DNA of 64,000 bases from Leifsonia sp. TF02-11 (lineage in GTDB: Bacteria; Actinomycetota; Actinomycetes; Actinomycetales; Microbacteriaceae). Location: the NCBI RefSeq assembly GCF_017565305.1, contig NZ_JAGEKP010000010.1, forward strand, positions 124,001 through 188,000. The letters run 5' to 3'. The position numbers and the translations under genes were made by a program. A model generated the notes under the pieces. That model ran no database searches. It was not told the DNA's origin and saw nothing but the letters and a program-made list of their open reading frames with translations. Position 1 is the stretch's first letter, and every line of letters starts with the position of its first letter. Positions 34,439-42,766 of the stretch are shown piece after piece.

Positions 34439-35902
34439 TCACGGCTCCAGAGGGAAGATGGTGCCCGGATTCATGATGCCGTTCGGATCGAGCGCTGCCT
34501 TGAGCCGCAGCAGCAGCTCGTACGAGGAACCGTGCTCCTCGGCCGTCCAGTCGGTGCGGTACTTGCCGATGCCGTGGTGGTGGACCATCGAGCCGCCCAG
34601 CCGGAGCGCCTCCTCGACGATGATCGCGTTGAGCGGCTTGTGGTAGAGCTCGATCTCGTCGCGCGGCTCGCACGTGATGTCGTAGTCGTAGACAAAGTAC
34701 AGGTTCGTCCCGGTCTGATAGCTGTGCGACGAGTGCGCGCCGAGCATGGTCAGGTCGGCGGCTCTCGGGAACTCCTGGCGCACCCGGTCCATGACGGCAC
34801 GATACAGCGCGTCCACGTTCGACCAGTCGACGGAGACCTCCGTCGTGTAGCCGAGGTGGTTGGTCTCCAGCATCGTGCGCTTCTCGTCGTCGATCTTGTC
34901 CTGACCCCAGTTGAGGTGGTCGAACCACGATCGGATGCGCTCCTCGGGCACCGCGGTGAAGTCCCCGCCGGAGAACTGCGAGCGGATCGCCTCCGCCGTG
35001 GCGTCGGCGATCGGCACCGGCCCCTCGGCCACCAGCACGACGACGCTCTTGCCGTCGAAGAAGTCGGCGAAGTGCTGGCGTGCGTCCTCCGGCGAGTAGA
35101 GCCGTGCAACGGACGGGCGGTACCCGGAGGTGACCAGCTCGCGCAGTCCCTCGACACCGGCGGTGAAGTCGTCGGTGAGGAACCCGAAGAAGCGGTAGCT
35201 CTCCGGCTGGAACCGGAAGACCTTGACGGTGACCTCTGTGATGAAGAAGAGGGCTCCCTCGTTGCCGACGACGAGGTGACGGAGATCCGGCCCCGCCGCC
35301 CGTCGGGGGACGTTCTTGATCCGGGTGACGGTCCCGTCGGGCAGGACGGCCTCCAGCCCGACCACCATGTCCTCGATGCCGCCGTACAGCGTCGAGAACT
35401 GGCCGATCGACCGGGTGGCGGTCAGGCCGCCGTACTGGGCGAGCGGCTTGGACTGGGGCGAGTGGCCCGTCGTCAGCCCCTGAGCTCGCAGGGTGTCCTC
35501 CAGCCGCTGCAGGGGGACGCCGCACTGGACGGTCACCATCATGTCGACGGGATCGACTTCGAGCACGGCGTCCATCCGCGAGCCGTCGAGCACGATCGAG
35601 TCGGCGACCACGGTTTCCAGGCCGCCCTCGGTGGCGGTGCGGCCGGTGCGCGGCACGACGGCGACGAGGTTCTCGTCGGCGAAGCGCAGCACGGCTGCGA
35701 CCTCGTCGGTCGAGCGCGGGAAGGCGATCGCCGAGGGGAAGGGTCCGTCGAAGATCCCGTGCACGGCGGTGTACTTCTTGAAGCGGTCGACGCTCGCCTC
35801 GCGCAGCGCGGTCTCGTCGGTGGAGACCTGCTCTGCGCCGAGCAGGGAGGTCAGGCCCTCGACGATCTGATCGCGGGTGAGCGGGGAACGGGATGCGGCC
35901 AT
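34439..35902 (-). CDS. FAD-binding oxidase, alkyl-DHAP-synthase/D-lactate-dehydrogenase-like
   Basis: 487 aa: VAO/PCMH FAD domain (about residues 50-230, with VVPRTGRTATEGG and CGVPLQRLEDTLRAQGL) and a C-terminal domain with the His-rich GSMVHHHGIGKYR motif, as in AGPS-like flavoproteins. It oxidises a hydroxy-acid or similar substrate; the exact one is unknown. AGGAG 9 nt upstream of the ATG. Fifth gene of the fae operon, 4 nt before the kinase. Confidence 0.87.
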   Translation of the reverse strand: MAASRSPLTRDQIVEGLTSLLGAEQVSTDETALREASVDRFKKYTAVHGIFDGPFPSAIAFPRSTDEVAAVLRFADENLVAVVPRTGRTATEGGLETVVADSIVLDGSRMDAVLEVDPVDMMVTVQCGVPLQRLEDTLRAQGLTTGHSPQSKPLAQYGGLTATRSIGQFSTLYGGIEDMVVGLEAVLPDGTVTRIKNVPRRAAGPDLRHLVVGNEGALFFITEVTVKVFRFQPESYRFFGFLTDDFTAGVEGLRELVTSGYRPSVARLYSPEDARQHFADFFDGKSVVVLVAEGPVPIADATAEAIRSQFSGGDFTAVPEERIRSWFDHLNWGQDKIDDEKRTMLETNHLGYTTEVSVDWSNVDALYRAVMDRVRQEFPRAADLTMLGAHSSHSYQTGTNLYFVYDYDITCEPRDEIELYHKPLNAIIVEEALRLGGSMVHHHGIGKYRTDWTAEEHGSSYELLLRLKAALDPNGIMNPGTIFPLEP

Positions 35903-35946
35903 GGTCGTATCTCCTGGGGTGTGTTGTGCGGTCAGGTCTGGATGGG

Positions 35947-36723
35947 TCAACGGACGAGGTAGCCGCCGTCGACGACGAGGGTGTGCCCGGTGACATAGTC
36001 GGCGGCGGAACTGGACAGGAAGACGAGAGCGCCCATCAGGTCGGCGGGGTCTCCCCAGCGACCGGCCGGAACATGGTCGACGATGCGCGCGTTCGCCGCA
36101 GCGTCGGAGCGGGTCTTCGCGGTGAGCGCGGTCGAGAAGTACCCGGGCGCGATGGCGTTGACCTGGATGCCGTGCTCGCCGAGCTCGTCGGCGTAGGCCT
36201 TCGTGAAGCCGACGATCCCGGCCTTCGTGGCGGCGTACGCCGGTGAGCCCTTGCCGCCGAGGAACGAGAACAACGACGCGATGTTCACGATCTTCCCCGA
36301 GCCCTGCGGGATCATCTGCCGGGCTGCGGCGTGGGCGAATTCGAAGGCCGCCGTGAGGTTCACCGCGACCATCGGATCCCATTTGTCCCGGCCGAACCCC
36401 TCGACGTCGTCGAGCAGGTTGATGCCGGCGGAGTTGACCAGGATGTCGAGGCCGCCGAGGTGCGCGACGCACTCGTCGACCATCCGTTGCGGCACACCGG
36501 CCCCAGTGATGTCGGCCTGCGCGAAGGCGTACCGACCGCCGCGCTCCTCGACCAGGCGGGCGGTCGTGCCGTCGTCGTCGGCCAGGCCCGGGGCGAAGAC
36601 GTCGGCCCCCGCCGCGGCCAACGCGACGGAGAACGCACGGCCGAGGCCGCCGTTGCCGCCGGTGACGAGCGCACGCTTGCCCTCCAGCGAGAACAGACCG
36701 GAGGTGAAGTCGGTGATGTCCAT
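35947..36723 (-). CDS. short-chain dehydrogenase/reductase (KduD-like)
   Basis: 258 aa classical SDR: nucleotide motif TGGNGGLG near residue 21, active-site Ser in IASLFSF and the YAATK catalytic Tyr/Lys, plus NAG at SAGIN. NAD-preferring in appearance (Ala/Gly at beta-2 end). KduD/gluconate-dehydrogenase-like. Starts 3 nt after the aldehyde dehydrogenase stop. Likely an oxidation step on a sugar acid or polyol in the operon. Confidence 0.9.
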   Translation of the reverse strand: MDITDFTSGLFSLEGKRALVTGGNGGLGRAFSVALAAAGADVFAPGLADDDGTTARLVEERGGRYAFAQADITGAGVPQRMVDECVAHLGGLDILVNSAGINLLDDVEGFGRDKWDPMVAVNLTAAFEFAHAAARQMIPQGSGKIVNIASLFSFLGGKGSPAYAATKAGIVGFTKAYADELGEHGIQVNAIAPGYFSTALTAKTRSDAAANARIVDHVPAGRWGDPADLMGALVFLSSSAADYVTGHTLVVDGGYLVR

Positions 36724-36726
36724 CGG

Positions 36727-38211
36727 TCAGCTCCTGTTCGCCGCGAACGGGTCGGCGATGCCGACGTAGGTGGCCTCGAGAAACTCCTCGATGCCTTCGA
36801 AGCCGCCCTCCCGGCCGAGGCCGGACTGCTTGACGCCGCCGAACGGCGCCGCCGGGTTCGAGACGACACCGGCGTTGATGCCGAGCATGCCCGTCTCCAA
36901 CTCCTCAGCCAAACGCAGGGCGCGGTTGAGGTCCTGCGTGTAAGCGAAGGCGACGAGCCCGAACGGGGTGGCGTTCGCCCGCCGAATCGCCTCCTCCTCT
37001 GTCGCGAAGGTGGTGATCGGCGCGACAGGGCCGAAGATCTCCTCGTCGAGGATGCGGGCGTCGTGGGGAACCCCGGTCAGCACGGTCGGCGGGTAGAAGT
37101 AGCCGGGGCCGTCCGGCCGCACGCCGCCGAGCGCCACCGCGGCGCCGCCCTCGACCGCGCCGGCGACGAGGGACTCGATCTTGTCGCACGTCGCGGCGTC
37201 GACCATCGGGCCGATCGTCGAGTCCGGCTCCGTTCCGCGTGCGGGCGTGAACGACCGCATCCGCTCGGTGAACCGCTCGGTGAACTCGTCGACGACCTCC
37301 GTGTGCACGAGGAACCGGTTGGCGGCGACGCACGCCTCTCCCCCGTTGCGCATCTTGGCGAGCACCGCGCCGTCGACGGCGGCATCGAGGTCGGCGTCCT
37401 CGAACACGATGAACGGGGCGTTGCCGCCGAGTTCCATCGAAACGCGCAGCACCTGGTCCGCGGAGTCCGCGATCAAGCGACGGCCGACCTCCGTGGAGCC
37501 CGTGAACGACAGTTTCCGCAGCCGGGAGTCCTTGATCAGGGGGCCGGTCACGGCGCCCGCACGCGTTGTCGGGATGACGTTGAGCACGCCGCGCGGCAGG
37601 CCCGCGTCCTCCAGAACGCTCGTCAGCAGGAGCGCGGTGAGCGGGGTGAGCGCCGCAGGCTTCAAGACCATCGTGCAGCCCGCAGCGATCGCGGGGGCGA
37701 TCTTGCGGGTGGCCATCGCGAGCGGGAAGTTCCATGGCGTGATGAAGAGGCTGGGCCCGACCGGACGCCGGACGACCATCAGGCGGTTCGCGCCGTCCGG
37801 TGCGGTGGCGAAACGGCCGGAGATCCGGGAGGCCTCCTCCGAGAACCAGCGCAGGAACTCGGCGCCGTACGCGACCTCGCCGCGTGCCTCCGCCAGGGGC
37901 TTGCCCATCTCGAGGGTCATGGCCAGCGCGAAGTCGTCCACCCGCTCGGTCACCGACTCGAACGCCCGGCGCAGGATCTCCGCCCGTGCCCGGGGCGCGG
38001 TGCGCGCCCAGTCGCGCTGCGCGGCGTGCGCGGCGGCGAGGGCCGCCTCGCCGTCAGCGGGCGACGCGTCGGCGACGCGGGCGAGCACGCGCTCGGTCGC
38101 GGGGTCGATCACGTCGAACTCCGCGCCGGTCGACGCGGGGCGCCAGGCGCCGTCGATGTAGAGCCCGGTCGGGATGCTCGCGAGGAGCTCGTTCTCGCGG
38201 TCCGCGGTCAT
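36727..38211 (-). CDS. NAD(P)-dependent aldehyde dehydrogenase, succinate-semialdehyde-type
   Basis: 494 aa aldehyde dehydrogenase: catalytic Glu in VSMELGGNAP and Cys in NGGEACVAANRF, with GabD-like ends (SGLGREGGFEGIEEFLE). Acts on a small semialdehyde. ATG overlaps the upstream dehydrogenase stop (ATGA). Third gene of the operon. Note that Cys in EACVAA replaces the more common GQxC context. Confidence 0.9.
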   Translation of the reverse strand: MTADRENELLASIPTGLYIDGAWRPASTGAEFDVIDPATERVLARVADASPADGEAALAAAHAAQRDWARTAPRARAEILRRAFESVTERVDDFALAMTLEMGKPLAEARGEVAYGAEFLRWFSEEASRISGRFATAPDGANRLMVVRRPVGPSLFITPWNFPLAMATRKIAPAIAAGCTMVLKPAALTPLTALLLTSVLEDAGLPRGVLNVIPTTRAGAVTGPLIKDSRLRKLSFTGSTEVGRRLIADSADQVLRVSMELGGNAPFIVFEDADLDAAVDGAVLAKMRNGGEACVAANRFLVHTEVVDEFTERFTERMRSFTPARGTEPDSTIGPMVDAATCDKIESLVAGAVEGGAAVALGGVRPDGPGYFYPPTVLTGVPHDARILDEEIFGPVAPITTFATEEEAIRRANATPFGLVAFAYTQDLNRALRLAEELETGMLGINAGVVSNPAAPFGGVKQSGLGREGGFEGIEEFLEATYVGIADPFAANRS

Positions 38212-39140
38212 CGGGTCACCTCCTCGGAGACGGTGCGCAGGGGCGCGCCGATCAGGTCTTCGTACAATCTGACGGGCGCCATCTCGCCCGCGCGGTCGCC
38301 GTACGCCGCCTTGGCGCGGCGGAACACCTGCTCCACCAGGCCGGACAGCTCGACCGAGACGCCGACCGAGCGCGCCAGGTCGACAGAGAGACCGAGGTCT
38401 TTGCAGGCGAGGGCGAGGGCGAAGCCCTCGTCGTAGTCGCCGTGCTCGAGGATCGAACGCACGTCGTGCTCGACGAAGTTGCTGTTGGCAGGACTGGCCA
38501 CGAGTGCGCTGCGGAGCACCTCGAGGTTCACTCCGGCGCGCACCCCGACCGACAGCACTTCGGCCGTCGCCACCAGGTGCGAGAACCACAGCTGGTTGAT
38601 CATCAGCTTGACGGCGTACCCGGCGCCGTGCCCCCCGACGTGCAGGATCCGCTCCGGATCGCCCATCGCCTCGAATACCGGGCGCAGCCGGGCGACGTCG
38701 TCCGCGTCGCCTCCGATGAAGATCTGCAGCATCCCGCGCGACGCGCCTGCCGACATCCCGCTCACCGGGGCGTCGAGGATGCGCAGCCCGCGGGAGGAGG
38801 TGGCGGCGCGGACGCCGTCGGCCACCTCGGGCACCGAGGTCGACATGTCGATCCAGGTGCCGCCGTCGCGGATGCCCGCGAGAACGCCGTCGGCGCCCGT
38901 GACCGCGTCCGAGACGTGACGCGGTGTGGGAAGCATGGTGATCACGACGTCGCTGGCTGCGGCGACCTCGGCGGCGGACGACGCCCAGGTCGCCCCGTTC
39001 GCGACGAGCTCGTCTGCCGCCTCACGGCGAAGGTCGGTCACGACCAGCGGGAAGCCGGCTTTCTGGAGGTTGCGGGTCATGCCGCTGCCCATGCTGCCGA
39101 GGCCGATGAAGCCGATCGTGGGAGGTGGTGTGCCTGTCAT
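38208..39140 (-). CDS. 3-hydroxyisobutyrate/tartronate-semialdehyde reductase-like enzyme
   Basis: 310 aa beta-hydroxyacid dehydrogenase: NAD motif GFIGLGSMGSGM at the start, the substrate motif DAPVSGMSAGA, and the catalytic lysine in GYAVKLMIN. It oxidises or reduces a 3-hydroxyacid/semialdehyde. ATG 34 nt after the Fae homolog, with AAGGAAAC upstream. The chemistry complements the following aldehyde dehydrogenase. Confidence 0.9.
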   Translation of the reverse strand: MTGTPPPTIGFIGLGSMGSGMTRNLQKAGFPLVVTDLRREAADELVANGATWASSAAEVAAASDVVITMLPTPRHVSDAVTGADGVLAGIRDGGTWIDMSTSVPEVADGVRAATSSRGLRILDAPVSGMSAGASRGMLQIFIGGDADDVARLRPVFEAMGDPERILHVGGHGAGYAVKLMINQLWFSHLVATAEVLSVGVRAGVNLEVLRSALVASPANSNFVEHDVRSILEHGDYDEGFALALACKDLGLSVDLARSVGVSVELSGLVEQVFRRAKAAYGDRAGEMAPVRLYEDLIGAPLRTVSEEVTR

Positions 39141-39174
39141 TGTTTCCTTGTCCGGGGTGTCGGAGGGCGCGAGG

Positions 39175-39675
39175 TCAGGACGCGGGCGCCGTGTAGAACG
39201 GATTGGCCGGCCGGTCGCGTGCAGCGAGCACATCCGCCACGGCCGGCAGACCTGCGGCGCCGTTGCGGAGGGCGGTCGCCGTGGCCTCCCTGTTGTTGCG
39301 GTAAACGGCGTCGGCGTCGTCGGCCCCGGGGTTGACCCAGACGGCCGCGATGACGACCTGCTCGTCAACGGCGTCGGCCGCGATGGTTCCGTCGGCGACG
39401 GCGTCGGCGACTCCGGCCGCGACGCCGGCCTGAGCCGGACCCCAGATGAGCGTGCCGTGCGCGTCGCTCGCCGGCGCGGCCTTTGTCACGAAGAGCGTCA
39501 TCGGCTTGACCGGCACGGACGGCGCCAGGACGGCGACGAACGGGACGTGTCCCGCGCTCGGCGAGGCGAGCGCCGTCGCCCAGGCCGCTCCGGCGGGGCC
39601 GGACCGCGCCCCGTTGACCGTGTTGATGTGCGCGGCGTTGACGCCGTCTCCGACGAAGCTCTCGCCGATCTGCAT
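39175..39675 (-). CDS. formaldehyde-activating enzyme (Fae) homolog
   Basis: 166 aa, strongly Fae-like from end to end: QIGESFVGDGVNAAHINTV at the start, with His16 in place of catalytic His17 of the Methylobacterium enzyme; GPAGAAWATALASPSAGH; GPAQAGVAAGVADAVADG. Fae condenses formaldehyde with tetrahydromethanopterin in methylotrophs. No H4MPT genes are nearby, and actinobacteria normally lack that cofactor, so this copy may bind another aldehyde or cofactor. First gene of the minus-strand operon; promoter region shared with divergent iclR. Confidence 0.88.
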   Translation of the reverse strand: MQIGESFVGDGVNAAHINTVNGARSGPAGAAWATALASPSAGHVPFVAVLAPSVPVKPMTLFVTKAAPASDAHGTLIWGPAQAGVAAGVADAVADGTIAADAVDEQVVIAAVWVNPGADDADAVYRNNREATATALRNGAAGLPAVADVLAARDRPANPFYTAPAS

Positions 39676-39737
39676 GCGGGGTCCTCTCTGCGTCGAGGTG
39701 GGAGGGAGTACCTCACGCTAGAGCGCATCGATGCCAT

Positions 39738-39750
39738 CTGGCCATTCCAG
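39738..39750. promoter_or_regulatory. candidate IclR operator between fae and iclR
   Basis: CTGG-CCATT-CCAG dyad inside a 34-bp window bounded by TGCCAT/ATGGCA (39732-39765). Located in the 110-bp divergent promoter. Confidence 0.45.
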
Positions 39751-39785
39751 GTTGTGTTTATGGCAACGCCTGCTAGTGTCGCGGC

Positions 39786-40628
39786 ATGACGACGGCCACG
39801 GCACCACGACGCAATTCGTCCGGACTCGCGCGCGACATCGAGCTGCTCGAACTCCTCTCGAGCACAGAGGCGGTGGAGGCCGGAGGTCTCGGCGTGATGC
39901 GCGTCGCCCAGCTGACCGGCCGCGACAAGGCGATCATCTCCCGGACACTGGCCACACTCGCCGACGCCGGGCTCCTCGATCGCGACGAGGGGACGCTGAA
40001 CTACCGCCTCGGCTCCCGCCTCTACGCGATCGCCGGGCGCACGGCCGAGACCCGGATGGTGCGCGAGGCCCGGCCGGCGCTCCGGCGGATCGCGCAGATG
40101 ACCAGGGAGACCACGCACCTCTGCGTTCTGCGCGGCGGCAACGTGCTCACGTTGCTCAGCGAGCTGAGCCCGCACGAGTTCCGCACCACCGGCTGGGAGG
40201 GCGTCACGACCGCGGCCTGGCGGACCCCGTCCGGCCGCGTGCTGCTGTCCGACTGGGACTCGGCATCGCTCGCCGAGTGGTACCGCGAGCACGGGCACGA
40301 CACCGCGATCGTCGGGCCGGTCCCGCCGAACGCAGCCGGCTTCGCCGTGCTCACCGCCCCGCCGGAGTCCAAGGCCGTCGTCACCGACCTCCCGTCGCTC
40401 CAGGAGGAGCTCGCGCGCATCCGGTCGAACGGCTACGCCCTGCTCGACGAGGAGCTCGAACTCGGCGTCGTCGGCGCCTCCGCGCCGGTGCGGGACTTCT
40501 CCGGCCGGATCGTCGCCGCGCTCAACGTGAGCGCGCCGAAGGTGCGGATCGGAGACCGGCTCACAAGCCTCGGCCGCTACGTTGCGGCGGGGGCACGGGA
40601 GCTGTCCCGTTCCCTCGGCGCGGATTGA
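39786..40628 (+). CDS. IclR-family transcriptional regulator
   Basis: 280 aa: N-terminal winged helix (about residues 15-75, with QLTGRDKAIISRTLATLADAGLL) and a C-terminal effector-binding GAF-like domain (VREARPALRRI... NVSAP). It is divergent from fae and upstream of the MFS gene, so it likely controls both. Which catabolite it senses is unknown; a sugar acid would fit the operon content. Confidence 0.9.
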   Translation: MTTATAPRRNSSGLARDIELLELLSSTEAVEAGGLGVMRVAQLTGRDKAIISRTLATLADAGLLDRDEGTLNYRLGSRLYAIAGRTAETRMVREARPALRRIAQMTRETTHLCVLRGGNVLTLLSELSPHEFRTTGWEGVTTAAWRTPSGRVLLSDWDSASLAEWYREHGHDTAIVGPVPPNAAGFAVLTAPPESKAVVTDLPSLQEELARIRSNGYALLDEELELGVVGASAPVRDFSGRIVAALNVSAPKVRIGDRLTSLGRYVAAGARELSRSLGAD

Positions 40629-40650
40629 CCAGTATTTGCCATATTTGCAA

Positions 40651-40665
40651 CCAGATTTGTTCTGG
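40651..40665. promoter_or_regulatory. inverted repeat in the MFS promoter
   Basis: CCAGA-TTTGT-TCTGG in an unusually AT-rich stretch (two TATTTGC repeats at 40633-40650). The core differs from the fae-side dyad, so shared control is uncertain. Confidence 0.4.
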
Positions 40666-40739
40666 TGGCGACCATCAGTACTCTCGTGCCTACCGAAACG
40701 GGGCCAACGATCCTCGACGACGAGATTGGTATCACGAGA

Positions 40740-42113
40740 ATGTCCTCCCAGACCCCCACAGGCTTCATCGACGCCCGCCGGCAGACCGATGAGAGCATGA
40801 ACCCACAAGCCAGACGCTTCCTCACCCGCCTCACGGCGGTCACCGCCGGCGGGATGTTCATCGACGGCTACGTCTTCGCCGTGATCGGCGTGACTCTCGC
40901 TCTGCAGACCTTCCGCGACGAGCTCGGAGTCGACGCGTTCTGGCAGGGGATGATCTCCTCCTCGACGCTGATCGGCATCTTCGTCGGCGCCTTCGTCTTC
41001 GGCTGGCTCACCGACCGCTACGGACGCCGGCCGCTCTTCGTCGCCGACCTGGTGCTGTTCGCCGGCGCCGCCATCCTGCTGTTCTTCGTGCAGGAGCCGT
41101 GGCAGGTGTTCGCGCTCGGCCTCGCGCTCGGCCTCGCCGTGGGCGCGGACTACGCGATCGGCACGCCGTTGCTCTCCGAGTTCTCACCGCGCAGCGCCCG
41201 CGGACGTCTCGGCTCCACCCTGCAGATCGCGTGGAACGTCGGGTACGTCGTCGCCTTCCTCATCGGCTACCTCGTCACGGTCTCCCATCCGGAGGCCTGG
41301 CGGTGGGTGCTGCTGTCTGCCGCCGTCCCCGCCATCGTCTGCCTGATCGCCCGGCACGGTCTGCCGGAGTCGCCGCGCTGGCTGATGAGCAAGGGCCGCG
41401 TCGACGAGGCGCGCGAGGTGCTGGCACGTCTCGGTTGGACGCTCGAGTCGGGCGATTTCCAGGCCGAGACCGGCACCAAGGCCCGAGTCCGCGACTTGTT
41501 CGCGCGCGGCCAGCTCGGCCGCACCGTGTTCGTGTGCGTGTTCTGGATCTGCCTGGTGCTCCCCTACTTCGCGATCATCTTCTTCCAGTCCGCGGTGTAC
41601 GAGACGCTGGGGCTGCAGGACCCGATCCTCACCGCCCTGCTCGGCACCATCGTCGTGGTGTTCGGCGCGATCCTCGGCACCTTCCTGGTCGACCGGGTGG
41701 GCCGCCGCAGGCTGCTCATCGTCCCGTTCTGGATCACCGCGGCCGCGCTCCTGGTCGTCACCTTCGAGGCGTTCCTGCCCGCGCCGGTCATCGTGATCTG
41801 CTTCTTCGCTTACCTGTTCTCGTACGGCGTCGCCTCCGTGCTGTGCGGCGTCTACCCGATGGAGCTGTTCCCCACGGCGATCCGGACGACGGGCGTCGGC
41901 TTCGCGAGCTCCATCAGCCGGATCGGCGCCGCCTTCGGCACGTTCATGTTCCCCCTGGTGCTGGCCTGGAACGTGCAGTTCGCGATGGCGGCCATGGCCG
42001 CGGTGTGCGTGATCGGCGCAGTGGTCTCGCAGTTCTTCGCCCCCGAGACGCGGGGCCGCTCGCTGACCGACGTCGCGTCCTCCGACCTGCGGGCGGCTAC
42101 CGTGAAGGTGTGA
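40740..42113 (+). CDS. MFS transporter, sugar-porter type
   Basis: 457 aa, twelve helices. It has the sugar-porter signatures: DRYGRRP after helix 2, PESPRWLMSKGR at the central loop start, DRVGRRRL after helix 8, and PETRG near the end. ATG at 40740; a possible longer start at 40665 falls inside the promoter dyad and is disfavoured. Probably imports the substrate of the fae operon. Confidence 0.9.
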   Translation: MSSQTPTGFIDARRQTDESMNPQARRFLTRLTAVTAGGMFIDGYVFAVIGVTLALQTFRDELGVDAFWQGMISSSTLIGIFVGAFVFGWLTDRYGRRPLFVADLVLFAGAAILLFFVQEPWQVFALGLALGLAVGADYAIGTPLLSEFSPRSARGRLGSTLQIAWNVGYVVAFLIGYLVTVSHPEAWRWVLLSAAVPAIVCLIARHGLPESPRWLMSKGRVDEAREVLARLGWTLESGDFQAETGTKARVRDLFARGQLGRTVFVCVFWICLVLPYFAIIFFQSAVYETLGLQDPILTALLGTIVVVFGAILGTFLVDRVGRRRLLIVPFWITAAALLVVTFEAFLPAPVIVICFFAYLFSYGVASVLCGVYPMELFPTAIRTTGVGFASSISRIGAAFGTFMFPLVLAWNVQFAMAAMAAVCVIGAVVSQFFAPETRGRSLTDVASSDLRAATVKV

Positions 42114-42700
42114 GCCGCACCCTCGCCTTCCCCGTGAACTCCGAGCTCGAGATCCGCCGCAGCCGGTTCCTCGGGAGCGCCCTCCCCGTCGCCGACCGGG
42201 AGGGCGCTCTCGTCGAGGTCGCACGGCTGCGGGCGGAGCACCCGGGCGCGGCGCACGTCTGCTGGGCGCTGCTGGCGGGCGGCCAGTCCGGGATGTCGGA
42301 CGACGGCGAGCCGTCGGGCACCGCGGGTCGGCCCATCCTCGAAGTGCTCCGCCACCACGAGCTGGAGGGCGTGCTCGGCGTAGTAGTCCGCTACTTCGGC
42401 GGCGTCAAGCTCGGCGCCGGCGGGCTGGTGCGCGCCTACACCGACGCGATCGCGACGGCGCTCGCCGACGCGGAGACGGTCGAACGCGTGCAGGAGACGG
42501 TTCTGGAGCTGCGCGCGGACTACGGGGATGCCGAGCGGCTGCGCCGGTGGGCGAACGCCGCAGGCTACCCGGAGCCCGAGGTCGAGTACGGCGCGGACGT
42601 CCGCCTCCTGCTGCGCCTGCCGGAGACCGAGCTCGCCGCGGCACGCGAGGCGATCGCCGACCTCGGGCAGGGGCGCGTACGGGTCGACAGCCCGCACTGA
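42110..42700 (+). CDS. YigZ/IMPACT family protein
   Basis: 196 aa, with an N-terminal IMPACT domain (HVCWALLAGGQSGMSDDGEPSGTAGRP motif, then VVVRYFGGVKLGAGGLVRAY) and a C-terminal DUF1949-like domain. YigZ relatives bind nucleic acid or ribosomes. GTG start overlaps the MFS stop (GTGA), but the pairing is not functional in an obvious way. A long hairpin follows at 42704. Confidence 0.9.
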   Translation: MSRTLAFPVNSELEIRRSRFLGSALPVADREGALVEVARLRAEHPGAAHVCWALLAGGQSGMSDDGEPSGTAGRPILEVLRHHELEGVLGVVVRYFGGVKLGAGGLVRAYTDAIATALADAETVERVQETVLELRADYGDAERLRRWANAAGYPEPEVEYGADVRLLLRLPETELAAAREAIADLGQGRVRVDSPH

Positions 42701-42703
42701 GCA

Positions 42704-42755
42704 GACGACGAAGGCCCGGTCCCTCCACAGGTGAGGGGACCGGGCCTTCGTCGTC
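42704..42755. terminator. 20-bp-arm hairpin at a convergent junction
   Basis: Perfect arms (42704-42723 and 42736-42755; GACGACGAAGGCCCGGTCCC) around a 12-nt loop, between yigZ and the NDH-2 gene. Confidence 0.85.
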
Positions 42756-42766
42756 AGCGGTGCAGC

